NCBI GenBank assembly: GCA_041165405.1
Contig: JBEANL010000009.1
Coordinates: forward strand, 1 to 34,401
DNA length: 34,401 bases
Direction: 5' to 3'
DNA from: Methylopumilus sp009926035
Lineage (GTDB): Bacteria; Pseudomonadota; Gammaproteobacteria; Burkholderiales; Methylophilaceae
Positions 24,879 to 33,220 of the stretch are shown piece by piece; the stretch's first letter is position 1, and each line of letters begins with the position of its first letter. The translations under genes and the position numbers were made by a program. A model generated the notes under the pieces. It did no database searches. It was not told the DNA's origin and saw nothing but the letters and a program-made list of their open reading frames with translations.

Positions 24879-27041
24879 ATGCTCAAAGCTGTTCGTCCAA
24901 AGTCCACATTAAGTGACCATCAAGACCACGAAATACCGATTCAAGATGTTTCACTCGATATTTGGGACAAAAAGTATCGTTTGAAGTCAAAACAAGGCGA
25001 GCACGTTGATAAAGATATCGATGATTCTTTTATCCGTGTCGCAAGAGCTTTGGCGGATGTTGAAATTCCAGCTAAAAGAGAAGAGTGGTATGAAAAATTC
25101 CTTTGGGCATTAAGACGCGGTGCTATTCCAGCGGGTCGTATTACTTCTAATGCAGGTGCCCTAGAACATAAACCTGCCACTTCTACAATTAACTGCACAG
25201 TATCAGGCATCGTTGAAGACAGTATGTCTGGCATTTTAGATAAAGTGCATGAAGCAGGCTTAACCTTAAAAGCAGGTTGCGGCATTGGTTATGAATTCTC
25301 GACCTTAAGACCAAAAGGTGCTTTTGTGGCAGGTGCAGGTGCTTACACAAGTGGCCCACTTTCATTTATGGATATCTACGACAAGATGTGTTTCACCGTA
25401 TCATCTGCGGGCGGTCGTCGTGGCGCACAAATGGCGACTTTTGATATTGCCCATCCGGATGTCACTGACTTTATTAAAGCGAAACGTGAAAATGGTCGAC
25501 TCCGTCAATTTAACCTTTCATGCCTAATCACCAAAGAATTTATGGAAGCGGTTAAAGCCGACAGTGATTGGAAAGTGGCATTCCCTGTCACTGAAAAAGA
25601 ATCTATCGTCGATGGTTTAAATGTGAACGATGAAAGCCAAGTGGTTTGGAGAGAGTGGCCTGTGAAAGGTAAATATCTCACTAAAACTGAAGGTATTGAT
25701 GCAGGTAAAGTCGCCTGCCGTGTTTACAAAACCATTAAAGCAAGACGTTTATGGGACATCATCATGTCATCGACTTATGATTTTGCTGAGCCTGGTTTTA
25801 TTTTGATCGATCGCGTGAATGAAATGAATAATAACTGGTTCTGCGAAAACATTCGTGCAACCAATCCATGTGGCGAGCAACCACTTCCACCTTACGGTGC
25901 TTGTTTATTAGGTTCTGTCAACTTAACCAAATTTGTGAAGAAACCTTTCACTGACGAAGCGTTTTTCGATTGGGCTGAATATAAAGAAGTGATCGCGATC
26001 TTTACACGTATGTTAGATAACGTGGTCGAAATTAATGGTTTACCTTTAGAAGAGCAACGTAAAGAAATTATGCGTAAGCGTCGTCACGGCATGGGCTATT
26101 TAGGTTTAGGTTCATCACTCACGATGCTTAAGATGAAATACGGTGATGAAGACTCACTTAAATTCACTGAAGAAGTGAGTCGCATTTTGGCCGAGGTGGG
26201 TTGGGAAACAGGTATTGATTTAGCGGATGAAAAAGGTGCAGCACCGATTATGGAAGAAGAGTTCGTGGTGACTGCTGATATGTTAGCAAAACGTCCTGAG
26301 ATGGCAGCCGACGGCATTAAAGTAGGTGCTAAAGTCAAAGGTAAAGTATTGCTTGGTAAATATAGTCGCTACATGCAGCAATTTCCTGAAGGCTTACGCA
26401 ACAAGATTGCTAAAAAAGGTGTGCGTTTCACACACCATAGTTCAATTGCACCGACAGGCACAATTTCATTGTCACTCGCAAATAATGCAAGCAACGGTAT
26501 TGAACCTTCTTTTGCACATCACTATAGCCGCAACGTGATTCGTGAAGGTAAGAAATCAAAAGAAAAAGTAGATGTGTATTCATACGAACTATTAGCGTAT
26601 CGCGAATTAATTAATTCAAAAGCGATGCCATTTTCAGAAAACGAAGATGAAAAATTACCAGATTACTTTTTAGATTCTTCAACGATTCAAGCGAAAGCAC
26701 ACGTAGATATTCAAGCCGCTTCACAAAAGTGGATTGATAGTTCGATTTCTAAAACGATTAATGTGCCAACCGATTACGATTACGAAGACTTTAAAAATAT
26801 TTATTTGTACGCATACGATAAAGGCCTTAAAGGTTGTACGACATTTAGATTTAACCCAGAGGCTTTCCAAGGCGTGTTGGTGACAGAAAAAGATTTAGAG
26901 AACACGACATATAAATTTACTTTAGATGATGGTTCTCAAGTTGAAGTGAAGGGTAACGAAGAAATTGAATATGATGGTGAGACCCATTCAGCAGCTAATC
27001 TTTATGACGCACTCAAAGAAGGTTATTACGGTAAGTTCTAA
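24879..27041 (+). CDS. nrdJ: Adenosylcobalamin-dependent (class II) ribonucleotide reductase, catalytic subunit
   Basis: This enzyme reduces ribonucleotides with a thiyl radical generated from coenzyme B12, independently of oxygen. It has 720 residues. The redox-pair and radical cysteines are C106 (INCTVSG), C331 in NPCGE (329-333) and C342. The C331-C342 spacing of 11 matches Lactobacillus C408-C419. Other family segments are GCGIGYEFS, GGRRGAQMATF, TGTISLSLANNASNGIEP and KGCTTFRF. The C-terminal cysteine tail is missing and encoded by the next gene, as in Pseudomonas NrdJa/NrdJb. No B12 synthesis gene lies in the window. Start ATG has AGGGGAAA upstream. Confidence 0.96.
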   Translation: MLKAVRPKSTLSDHQDHEIPIQDVSLDIWDKKYRLKSKQGEHVDKDIDDSFIRVARALADVEIPAKREEWYEKFLWALRRGAIPAGRITSNAGALEHKPATSTINCTVSGIVEDSMSGILDKVHEAGLTLKAGCGIGYEFSTLRPKGAFVAGAGAYTSGPLSFMDIYDKMCFTVSSAGGRRGAQMATFDIAHPDVTDFIKAKRENGRLRQFNLSCLITKEFMEAVKADSDWKVAFPVTEKESIVDGLNVNDESQVVWREWPVKGKYLTKTEGIDAGKVACRVYKTIKARRLWDIIMSSTYDFAEPGFILIDRVNEMNNNWFCENIRATNPCGEQPLPPYGACLLGSVNLTKFVKKPFTDEAFFDWAEYKEVIAIFTRMLDNVVEINGLPLEEQRKEIMRKRRHGMGYLGLGSSLTMLKMKYGDEDSLKFTEEVSRILAEVGWETGIDLADEKGAAPIMEEEFVVTADMLAKRPEMAADGIKVGAKVKGKVLLGKYSRYMQQFPEGLRNKIAKKGVRFTHHSSIAPTGTISLSLANNASNGIEPSFAHHYSRNVIREGKKSKEKVDVYSYELLAYRELINSKAMPFSENEDEKLPDYFLDSSTIQAKAHVDIQAASQKWIDSSISKTINVPTDYDYEDFKNIYLYAYDKGLKGCTTFRFNPEAFQGVLVTEKDLENTTYKFTLDDGSQVEVKGNEEIEYDGETHSAANLYDALKEGYYGKF

Positions 27042-27063
27042 TAGAAGATATTAAAGGAAAATA

Positions 27064-27744
27064 ATGGCAATTAAAATTGAAAAAAAGATTGTAGGTTACA
27101 ACGTTGTTTCTGAAGAAGATAAAGCGAATGCTTTAGCTCAAAAAGAAAATCAAAACGTCGTGCAATTAGGCGAGCCTTTAGGCCGCCCTGAAAAAATTAC
27201 AGGCTCTACTTATAAAGTAAAAACGCCTGTGACTGAGCATGCACTCTATATCACGATCAATGACATCATCATGAATGAAGGCACACCTCAAGAGCATCGT
27301 CGCCCATTTGAAATTTTTATTAATTCAAAAAACATGGATCACTTCCAATGGATCGTGGGTTTGACACGCGTCATGTCTGCGGTATTCAGAAAAGGTGGTG
27401 ATGTGACATTCTTAGTAGAAGAACTTCATAGCGTATTTGATCCTAATGGTGGCTACTTTAAAAAAGGCGGCAAGTATGTGCCAAGTTTAGTGGCTGAAAT
27501 CGGTGAAGTCGTTGAACAACATTTAATTGATATCGGCATGCTTAAAAAAGCATTACCTGATGAACATCAAAAAAAATTGATGGAAGAAAAACGTGCTGAA
27601 TACATGGAAAAACATGCTGAAGAAATGGATAGCACAGGATATCCAAAAGGCTCACAACTCTGTAGCAAATGCCAAACCAAAGCAGTCATCATGATGGACG
27701 GATGCTTGACATGCTTAAGTTGTGGCGATAGTAAATGTGGCTAA
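27064..27744 (+). CDS. NrdJb: C-terminal subunit of split class II ribonucleotide reductase
   Basis: This 226-residue protein is the separately encoded tail of class II reductase. Its opening AIKIEKKIVGYNVV and middle HFQWIVGLTRVMSAVFRKGG are typical. The C-terminus carries C200, C203, C214, C217, C220 and C225 in a CxxC-x10-CxxCxxCG pattern, which is expected to bind zinc and pass electrons from thioredoxin or glutaredoxin to the active site. It begins 22 bp after the catalytic gene with AAGGAAAAT as ribosome binding site. A 12-bp hairpin lies beyond its stop. Confidence 0.92.
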   Translation: MAIKIEKKIVGYNVVSEEDKANALAQKENQNVVQLGEPLGRPEKITGSTYKVKTPVTEHALYITINDIIMNEGTPQEHRRPFEIFINSKNMDHFQWIVGLTRVMSAVFRKGGDVTFLVEELHSVFDPNGGYFKKGGKYVPSLVAEIGEVVEQHLIDIGMLKKALPDEHQKKLMEEKRAEYMEKHAEEMDSTGYPKGSQLCSKCQTKAVIMMDGCLTCLSCGDSKCG

Positions 27745-27755
27745 AAATTTATTTT

Positions 27756-27782
27756 TAAGGAACTAAGCCTCTTAGTTCCTTA
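27756..27782 (+). terminator. Perfect 12-bp hairpin after nrdJb, without a T-tract
   Basis: TAAGGAACTAAG-CCT-CTTAGTTCCTTA closes 11 bases after the nrdJb stop. It is the only plausible end of the nrdJ transcript, but the following bases are TCTATCC instead of a T-run. It could be a 3' stabiliser or a weak terminator. Confidence 0.5.
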
Positions 27783-27817
27783 TCTATCCATGACATTCAT
27801 TCAAGGCCCAATCAGTC

Positions 27818-28804
27818 ATGTTTAGATCACTCACTTTTATTTTCATTTTATTTTCCCAGATTGTTTTTGCAACTCCTTCGGATGAGGTGACTTTTTTAGT
27901 TTCACCCTCAGTCGTGAAGGTTCATGTCATTGATGCAAAAGGTAATCATGGGGTCGGGTCCGGTATTGTGGTTGCTGATAGTCAGGTCGCGACCAATTGT
28001 CACGTCATAGCCAATGCACAGGGTGTTCAAATTGGTAAATTAGGTGAAGCATTTTCACCGACGAGCATGAAAGCAGACTGGCGACATGACTTATGTATTC
28101 TTCAATTTAAATTTTTAGATGTGAAACCTATTATTTTAGGAGACACAAAAAAACTCACGTATGAACAATCGGTCTTCTCTAAAAGTTTTGGCGGTAATGC
28201 TGTTAAACCTATTATTTCTTTTGGACAAATCAAAGCTTTATATACATTAGATAATGAAAATATTATTCAGTCGTCAGCAGGCTTTGCAATGGGTGCATCG
28301 GGCGGAGGACTTTTTGATGACGAGGGTCGCCTCATAGGACTCACTACTTTTAAAAGTCCTGGACGTTACGCCTATTACTACAGCATTCCTGTCGAGTGGA
28401 TCAAACATTTATTAAGACATGGAAAAGATATTCAGCTGACTGCTCAAACTGAATTGCCATTTTGGGATGCGCCTTTTGAAAAACGACCTTATTTTATGCA
28501 AGCCTATGATGCAGCCCGCGAAGCTAAGTGGGATCGTTTAAAAGAAATCGCAGCACTGTGGCTTAAAAATGAGCCACAATCGACCGAGGCACTTTTTACT
28601 GATGCGATTGCACGTTTCGAATTAAAAGATTATGAATTAGCTAAAAAAGTATTAAGTGACGTCGTTAAAAAAAATCCGCGACATGCACAAGCACAGCTTT
28701 ATTTGTTAAAGTTAGCAAAAATGGATCATGATACAAATCAAGTTCAGGCTATTGAAACCTTATTAAGTCAATTAGACGAATCCTTATTGAAAGAAGCTCA
28801 ATGA
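27818..28804 (+). CDS. Secreted trypsin-like serine protease with C-terminal TPR region
   Basis: This exported chymotrypsin-fold protease has 328 residues. A signal peptide (1-18, cleavage near VFA-TP) leads into the catalytic triad H62 (NCHV), D91 (RHDLCIL) and S161 (ASGGG). It has no PDZ domain, unlike DegP-type HtrA. The C-terminal third (about 225-320) has helical tetratricopeptide-like repeats, including KNEPQSTEALFTDAIARFEL and NPRHAQAQLYLLKLAK. The ATG at 27818 follows an intergenic stretch without a clear Shine-Dalgarno sequence. It overlaps the next lipoprotein gene by 4 bp, implying joint function in the envelope. Confidence 0.85.
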   Translation: MFRSLTFIFILFSQIVFATPSDEVTFLVSPSVVKVHVIDAKGNHGVGSGIVVADSQVATNCHVIANAQGVQIGKLGEAFSPTSMKADWRHDLCILQFKFLDVKPIILGDTKKLTYEQSVFSKSFGGNAVKPIISFGQIKALYTLDNENIIQSSAGFAMGASGGGLFDDEGRLIGLTTFKSPGRYAYYYSIPVEWIKHLLRHGKDIQLTAQTELPFWDAPFEKRPYFMQAYDAAREAKWDRLKEIAALWLKNEPQSTEALFTDAIARFELKDYELAKKVLSDVVKKNPRHAQAQLYLLKLAKMDHDTNQVQAIETLLSQLDESLLKEAQ

Positions 28805-29172
28805 AACAAAGTTTTAAACCATTGCTATGGTTAAGTATGCCATTTTTTATTTCAAGCTGTGGCAGCATAAAAATTCCTGATGTCAGTATACCAATGCTCA
28901 ATGGTGATTATCGAGAACTATCGACTGCTCCTAAAGATGCTTTTTTATATCAATGTGAAAAAAATAAAAAGTTTTATGTAAAGACCCTTGAGGGTGGCAA
29001 AGAGATCTGGCTTATTTTGCCGAATCGTGAATTTGGTTTAAAACAAGTTGAGGGTTTAAAAAATACTTATAACAATGAGATTACTACATTAGAAATTAAT
29101 GACCCAGAAACTTATATTAAAGAGGGTGACGTTTTCACTTATCAAAAATGTAGTATACAAAAATTAAAATAG
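28801..29172 (+). CDS. Small lipoprotein with weak MliC-like features
   Basis: This 123-residue protein is a predicted outer-membrane or periplasmic lipoprotein, with lipobox ISSC (lipid-bearing C20). The mature part is all-beta in appearance, with two cysteines (in YQCEKNKKFYV near residue 50 and in YQKCSI near the end) that could form a disulfide. That arrangement, and IWLILPNREFGLKQVEG, loosely recalls the MliC/PliC lysozyme-inhibitor domain, but the match is remembered and weak. It is translated in overlap with the serine protease gene. Confidence 0.65.
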   Translation: MKQSFKPLLWLSMPFFISSCGSIKIPDVSIPMLNGDYRELSTAPKDAFLYQCEKNKKFYVKTLEGGKEIWLILPNREFGLKQVEGLKNTYNNEITTLEINDPETYIKEGDVFTYQKCSIQKLK

Positions 29173-29179
29173 AGTCTTG

Positions 29180-29199
29180 CGCTTCATAAAAACGAAGCG
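29180..29199. other. Small hairpin between the lipoprotein and the Cys-rich ORF
   Basis: CGCTTC and GAAGCG are exact complements around an 8-base A-rich loop, 7 bases after the lipoprotein stop. There is no T-run on the plus strand and the 6-bp stem could be chance. It may weakly end transcription. Confidence 0.3.
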
Positions 29200-29243
29200 T
29201 ACATTAAAGTTTCAACCCATTTGATTTTTTAAGGGAGAGTCTT

Positions 29244-29447
29244 ATGGACAATAAATATGGTTTAGGTAGCACCAAAGTATCTTCAGAAATTCATGACCGT
29301 CATCATAAAGATATGGCTTGTTTTAAATGCAAAGCCAAGCATCTGCAGTATTGTCCCACTATGGAAGATCATCAATGTATCGATTGTGGTGAATGGCAAA
29401 ATGATGCGCCTTTAAATTACTCCACAGGTCGTAGTTCAGAATACTAA
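29244..29447 (+). CDS. Small Cys-rich protein of unknown function (zinc-ribbon-like)
   Basis: This 67-residue ORF has a strong ribosome binding site AGGGAGAG 5-8 bases before the ATG. It has C26 and C29 (CFKC), C37, C45 and C48 (CIDC), an arrangement of two C-x2-C knuckles separated by 15 residues that suggests a zinc ribbon. Three histidines (HHK and DRH region, H17, H20, H21) precede it. I do not recognise the family. The start is well supported and the composition is coding-like. It stands alone between two intergenic gaps. Confidence 0.75.
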   Translation: MDNKYGLGSTKVSSEIHDRHHKDMACFKCKAKHLQYCPTMEDHQCIDCGEWQNDAPLNYSTGRSSEY

Positions 29448-29527
29448 ATTTCACTTTAAACTCGCTTCGATTCAAGTAAAATAAGGGTTCCCGTCTTATA
29501 TTAACCCCTTATATACTAGGATGAAGC

Positions 29528-30265
29528 ATGTTAATTCAGTCAGAATATGTTGATTTAAATACCCCCACAGGCATTATGCGCACTTATGTGCATAAGCCCG
29601 TGACACATAAAAAAACGCCAGCAATTCTTTTTTACTCAGAAATTTTTCAGCAAACAGGACCTATTGAGCGCGCAGCTAAAATTATTGCCGGTCACGGATT
29701 CACCGTTTTGGTGCCTGAAGTATTTCATGAGTTAAATCCGATCGGTACTGTATTAGCTTATGACGACGCAGGGCGTGATAAAGGTAATGCGGACAAGTCA
29801 GCAAAAGATGTCGAAAGTTATGATACAGATAATCAAGCAATGGTTGCATGGATCAAAAAGCAACCATGGTTTTCAGGTCACATCGGTGCGATGGGATTTT
29901 GTATCGGTGGGCACTTAGCTTTTAGAGCGGCACTGCAACCAGAAATCGAAGCCACAGCATGCTTCTATGCGACAGACTTACATACGAATGTGATTCCAAA
30001 TAAACCTCATCAGCATTCGATGGATCGATTAAAAGACATCAAGGGTGAGCTTCTTATGATTTGGGGTAAGCAGGACAACCATATTCCAGATGTAGGTCGA
30101 AAAACTGTTCATGAAAAAATGCTTGATGCTAAATTAGCATTTACGTGGCATGAATTTAATGGTCAACACGCCTTTATGCGTGATGAAGGCGAGCGTTACG
30201 ATCCTGAGTTAGCATTTTTAGGTTACGAATTAGCGTTAAAACTTTTCCAGCGCAAACTTGCTTAA
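29528..30265 (+). CDS. Dienelactone hydrolase family protein
   Basis: This cytosolic alpha/beta hydrolase has 245 residues. The nucleophile is C125 in GFCIGGH (123-129), the acid is D182 in MIWGKQDNHIP and the histidine is H213 in GQHAF, which is the DLH-family Cys-Asp-His triad. Classical DLH opens dienelactones in chlorocatechol breakdown, but no aromatic genes are near, so a general esterase or dehalogenating role is equally possible. The ATG has AGGATGAAGC upstream. A TATACT -10-like element lies at 29512. Confidence 0.85.
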   Translation: MLIQSEYVDLNTPTGIMRTYVHKPVTHKKTPAILFYSEIFQQTGPIERAAKIIAGHGFTVLVPEVFHELNPIGTVLAYDDAGRDKGNADKSAKDVESYDTDNQAMVAWIKKQPWFSGHIGAMGFCIGGHLAFRAALQPEIEATACFYATDLHTNVIPNKPHQHSMDRLKDIKGELLMIWGKQDNHIPDVGRKTVHEKMLDAKLAFTWHEFNGQHAFMRDEGERYDPELAFLGYELALKLFQRKLA

Positions 30266-30423
30266 ACACAATCTGAGATTGATTCCAGCCAGCGTCTCCT
30301 GTGAAGCTTTTCATCTTGCGTTAATTCTTTAGGCTGCGTTTTTTCATTCGATGGCGTTAAATGCTCTGCCTTGTCTTTGTTCTTAGGCAAAGTATTCAAT
30401 GAATCTGTATTATAATTTTGCAT
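30262..30423 (-). CDS. 53-residue ORF, hypothetical small protein
   Basis: An ATG-started frame of 53 codons with AAGGAAAAGC about 9 bases before the ATG overlaps the dienelactone hydrolase stop by 4 bp in convergent orientation. The peptide is highly charged. It begins MQNYNTDSLN, has lysine- and proline-rich middle segments, and ends KLHRRRWLESISDCV with a basic patch and a penultimate cysteine. It has no signal peptide or membrane segment. The frame fills an otherwise empty gap and has a good Shine-Dalgarno sequence, so I think it is real, but I do not recognise it. Confidence 0.55.
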   Translation of the reverse strand: MQNYNTDSLNTLPKNKDKAEHLTPSNEKTQPKELTQDEKLHRRRWLESISDCV

Positions 30424-30531
30424 ATAGCTTTTCCTTTTGGGATGATATTGAGTTCTATGGAATTGTGTTCCGTAAGAAATAGACTCTAAAACTTTTTAAA
30501 AATTCAATGTTTGATGAATAAAGCCACATCC

Positions 30532-30735
30532 ATGAATCTAAAAATTAACGGTAATATAAAATCTTTTGATGACAGTTCTATGACAGTCGAGACTTTAGTC
30601 AAACAACTTAATCTCTTAGGCAAACGTATTGCGATCGAAAAAAACGGCATGATTATTTCAAAATCTGAATTTCAAAATATCACACTTCAAGACGGCGACC
30701 AATTAGAAATTGTAGGCGCGGTAGGGGGTGGTTAA
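30532..30735 (+). CDS. thiS: Thiamine sulfur-carrier protein
   Basis: ThiS is a ubiquitin-fold carrier whose C-terminal Gly-Gly is thiocarboxylated to give sulfur for the thiazole ring. It has 67 residues from the ATG at 30532. A TTG-initiated frame from 30511 adds seven residues that do not belong to the family. The end is GAVGGG, with the required Gly-Gly. It overlaps thiG's ribosome binding region (GGGGTGG). No TPP riboswitch was found in the 30424-30531 gap. Confidence 0.94.
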   Translation: MNLKINGNIKSFDDSSMTVETLVKQLNLLGKRIAIEKNGMIISKSEFQNITLQDGDQLEIVGAVGGG

Positions 30736-30736
30736 G

Positions 30737-31528
30737 ATGACACAAAAAAAAGATCAACTTCTGATCGCAGGAAAAACTTACCAATCAAGACTATTGGTGG
30801 GTACAGGCAAATATAAAGACTTTGAACAAACAAGACTCGCAATTGATGCGAGTGGCGCTGAAATTATTACGGTTGCGATTCGTCGCACAAACATTGGTCA
30901 AAATGAAGGTGAGCCATCGTTACTTGATTTTGTACCACCCAATCGTTTTACTTATCTTCCCAATACAGCAGGATGTTATTCAGCCGATGATGCGGTGCGC
31001 ACACTTCGTTTAGCGAGAGAATTATTAGATGGACATAAGCTCGTGAAATTAGAAGTTTTGGGAGACCCTAAAACACTTTATCCTAATGTGATTGAAACTA
31101 TAAAGGCTGCAGAAGTTTTAATCAAAGAAGGATTTGATGTCATGGTCTACACATCAGATGATCCCATTGTAGCGAAAGAACTAGAAAATATTGGCTGTTG
31201 TGCCATTATGCCCTTAGCTTCTCTTATAGGTTCAGGTATGGGTATTTTAAATCCATGGAATTTACAAATCATTATTGAACATGCGAAAGTCCCTGTATTA
31301 GTCGATGCAGGAGTGGGAACCGCATCTGATGCTGCCATTGCTATGGAATTAGGTTGCGAAGGCGTTCTCATGAATACAGCAATTGCAAGCGCTAATGATC
31401 CGATCATGATGGCAAGCGCCATGAAGAAAGCCATTGAAGCTGGACGTGAGGCATTTTTAGCGGGACGTATGGCTAAAAAATTATATTCAGCTTCGCCTAG
31501 CTCGCCCACACAAGGCATGATTTCCTAA
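30737..31528 (+). CDS. thiG: Thiazole synthase
   Basis: ThiG condenses dehydroglycine, 1-deoxyxylulose 5-phosphate and ThiS-thiocarboxylate into the thiazole of thiamine. The 263-residue TIM-barrel protein starts at the ATG at 30737. A GTG at 30728 would add three residues. Schiff-base lysine K104 is in KLVKLEVLG, with the phosphate-binding GSGMGILNP and DAGVGTASDAA later. It is 1 bp downstream of the thiS stop, so the two are coupled. apaG follows by 3 bp. Confidence 0.97.
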   Translation: MTQKKDQLLIAGKTYQSRLLVGTGKYKDFEQTRLAIDASGAEIITVAIRRTNIGQNEGEPSLLDFVPPNRFTYLPNTAGCYSADDAVRTLRLARELLDGHKLVKLEVLGDPKTLYPNVIETIKAAEVLIKEGFDVMVYTSDDPIVAKELENIGCCAIMPLASLIGSGMGILNPWNLQIIIEHAKVPVLVDAGVGTASDAAIAMELGCEGVLMNTAIASANDPIMMASAMKKAIEAGREAFLAGRMAKKLYSASPSSPTQGMIS

Positions 31529-31531
31529 ATT

Positions 31532-31915
31532 ATGGGATCTACAAAATTACATGCTATTCGTATCAGTGTGGAAACAAGTTTCGTAGAAGAAAAGTCAAGC
31601 GTTGAACATAATCGTTATTTTTTTAATTACACCATAACTATTAGCAATGATGGATTAGTTCCAGCTCAACTTGTGAGTCGTCATTGGATTATTACGGATG
31701 CGAATGAAGAATCTTTTGAAGTGAAAGGTTTGGGTGTGGTTGGTGAGCAGCCTCTGATCCAACCTCATGAGTCTTATACCTACACAAGTGGCACTGAAAT
31801 CAATACTCCTGTGGGATCTATGCATGGTAGTTATCAAATGGTATCGGAAGATGGCACATCATTTGATGCAGAAATTCCCATGTTTATTTTATCTATGCCG
31901 AGGACACTCCATTAA
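31532..31915 (+). CDS. apaG: ApaG protein
   Basis: This 127-residue beta-sandwich protein of the ApaG/CorD family has a fibronectin type III-like fold. The diagnostic stretches are YFFNYTITISNDG, LVSRHWIITDANE, VVGEQP, PHESYTYTSG and GSMHGSYQM. Its biochemical role is unsettled, with genetic links to divalent cation resistance and to ApaH. It is packed 3 bp after thiG and directly before mltA, so the four genes form one operon. Confidence 0.95.
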   Translation: MGSTKLHAIRISVETSFVEEKSSVEHNRYFFNYTITISNDGLVPAQLVSRHWIITDANEESFEVKGLGVVGEQPLIQPHESYTYTSGTEINTPVGSMHGSYQMVSEDGTSFDAEIPMFILSMPRTLH

Positions 31916-33169
31916 ATGAGACGCTATATTCTTTTACTGCTTTCTTTATTGCTTATCTCATGTGCAGAGGTCGCAAATAAAGCAGATAAAACATCGAACG
32001 TAAAATCTAATTGTGATTGTCCAAAAATTAAAACTGAAAAAGAAGATCTCGCAAAAATCCCTGATTATGGACTCTTAAAAAAATCGGATTGGAGTGCGAT
32101 TGAATCTTCACTTGAAAGTGACAATTTACTTCCTGCTTGGACTGCATGGCTTAGAAGTTGCTCTTCTTTAAAACAAAAAGATGCTTGGAAAAAAGTTTGT
32201 GATCTTACGGATAGTATTAAAGAGCCAAGCAATGAAAATATTCAGAATTATTTTAAAAAATATTTTAATGTTTATACCGCGACTAATTTAGATGGTTCAG
32301 ATACCGGCATGATTACCGGCTACTATCAACCCATCTTAAAAGGGAGTAAGGTTAAAACAGCACAATACAAAGTCCCACTTTATACAACACCTAAAGATTT
32401 GATTACGGTTGATTTAAGCGAAGTTTACCCAGAATTAAAATCAAAACGCTTACGTGGAAAATTAGCGGGAAACAAATTAGTCCCTTATTTATCAAGGGCC
32501 GAGATTGATGGGCAAGGCTCACCTTTGGCGGGCAATGAAATTGTATGGGTAGAAGATCCGGTCGAAGCTTTCTTTTTAGAGATTCAAGGGTCCGGTATTA
32601 TTCATTTTGATAATGGAGACATCATGCAAATTGGCTATGCCGATCAAAATGGCTATCCATTTAAAGCGATTGGTTCCACTTTGATTCAGAGGAAAGAGAT
32701 CACGATGGCTGAAGCCTCAATGGAAGGTATCAAAAATTGGGCTCGAAAAAATATCAATAAGTTACGCGAATTTTTAAATATCAATGCGAGCTATGTCTTC
32801 TTTAGAAAATTGCCTGATGATTTGCCTGGTCCGATTGGTGCTTTAGGGGTATCGATTGAAGCTGAGCGAAGTGTAGCAATTGATCCAAAATTTATTCCTT
32901 TAGGTGCCCCTATTTTCTTATCAACAACTCAACCAAATACAACTGACCCACTGGAGCGACTCATGGTCGCGCAAGACACTGGAGGTGCTATTCGAGGGGG
33001 TGTGCGTGCTGATTTCTACTGGGGTAGTGGCTATGAAGCAGGACGTAAGGCAGGAAGTATGAAGCAACAAGGTAAAATCTGGACTCTTCTCCCTAAGGAT
33101 TATACTTTCCCAGTAGCGACACAAGAATTTGTGATGACACGAAGTCGCATTGAGGAAGCCTCCAAATAA
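31916..33169 (+). CDS. mltA: Membrane-bound lytic murein transglycosylase A
   Basis: MltA cleaves the peptidoglycan glycan strand to give 1,6-anhydro products. It has 417 residues, with a lipobox LISC (lipid-bearing C16) so it is anchored in the outer membrane. The MltA domain contains GMITGYYQPIL (about 137-147) and EIQGSG, and the 3D domain has the catalytic D354 in VAQDTGGAIRGGVRADFYWG. Its ATG abuts the apaG stop. It is followed by a bidirectional terminator. Confidence 0.95.
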   Translation: MRRYILLLLSLLLISCAEVANKADKTSNVKSNCDCPKIKTEKEDLAKIPDYGLLKKSDWSAIESSLESDNLLPAWTAWLRSCSSLKQKDAWKKVCDLTDSIKEPSNENIQNYFKKYFNVYTATNLDGSDTGMITGYYQPILKGSKVKTAQYKVPLYTTPKDLITVDLSEVYPELKSKRLRGKLAGNKLVPYLSRAEIDGQGSPLAGNEIVWVEDPVEAFFLEIQGSGIIHFDNGDIMQIGYADQNGYPFKAIGSTLIQRKEITMAEASMEGIKNWARKNINKLREFLNINASYVFFRKLPDDLPGPIGALGVSIEAERSVAIDPKFIPLGAPIFLSTTQPNTTDPLERLMVAQDTGGAIRGGVRADFYWGSGYEAGRKAGSMKQQGKIWTLLPKDYTFPVATQEFVMTRSRIEEASK

Positions 33170-33197
33170 AAAAGGAAGCTAAAAAGCTTCCTTTTTT
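33168..33197. terminator. Bidirectional Rho-independent terminator between mltA and pqqA
   Basis: AAAAAAGGAAGCT-AAAA-AGCTTCCTTTTTT has a 7-bp GC-containing stem extended by A-T pairs and six T on either strand. It overlaps the mltA stop region and serves both mltA (plus) and pqqA (minus). Confidence 0.9.
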
Positions 33198-33220
33198 AAG
33201 TAACTTTAAATAATAAACAA

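Noticed and set aside
29480..29513. Imperfect dyad ATAAGGGTT ... AACCCCTTAT before the dienelactone hydrolase gene
   Set aside because: The arms differ by one base and overlap the putative -10. It is suggestive of an operator but too weak to call.
31147..31518. 123-residue minus-strand frame inside thiG
   Set aside because: It is antisense to a clear ThiG barrel, with no supporting start signal.
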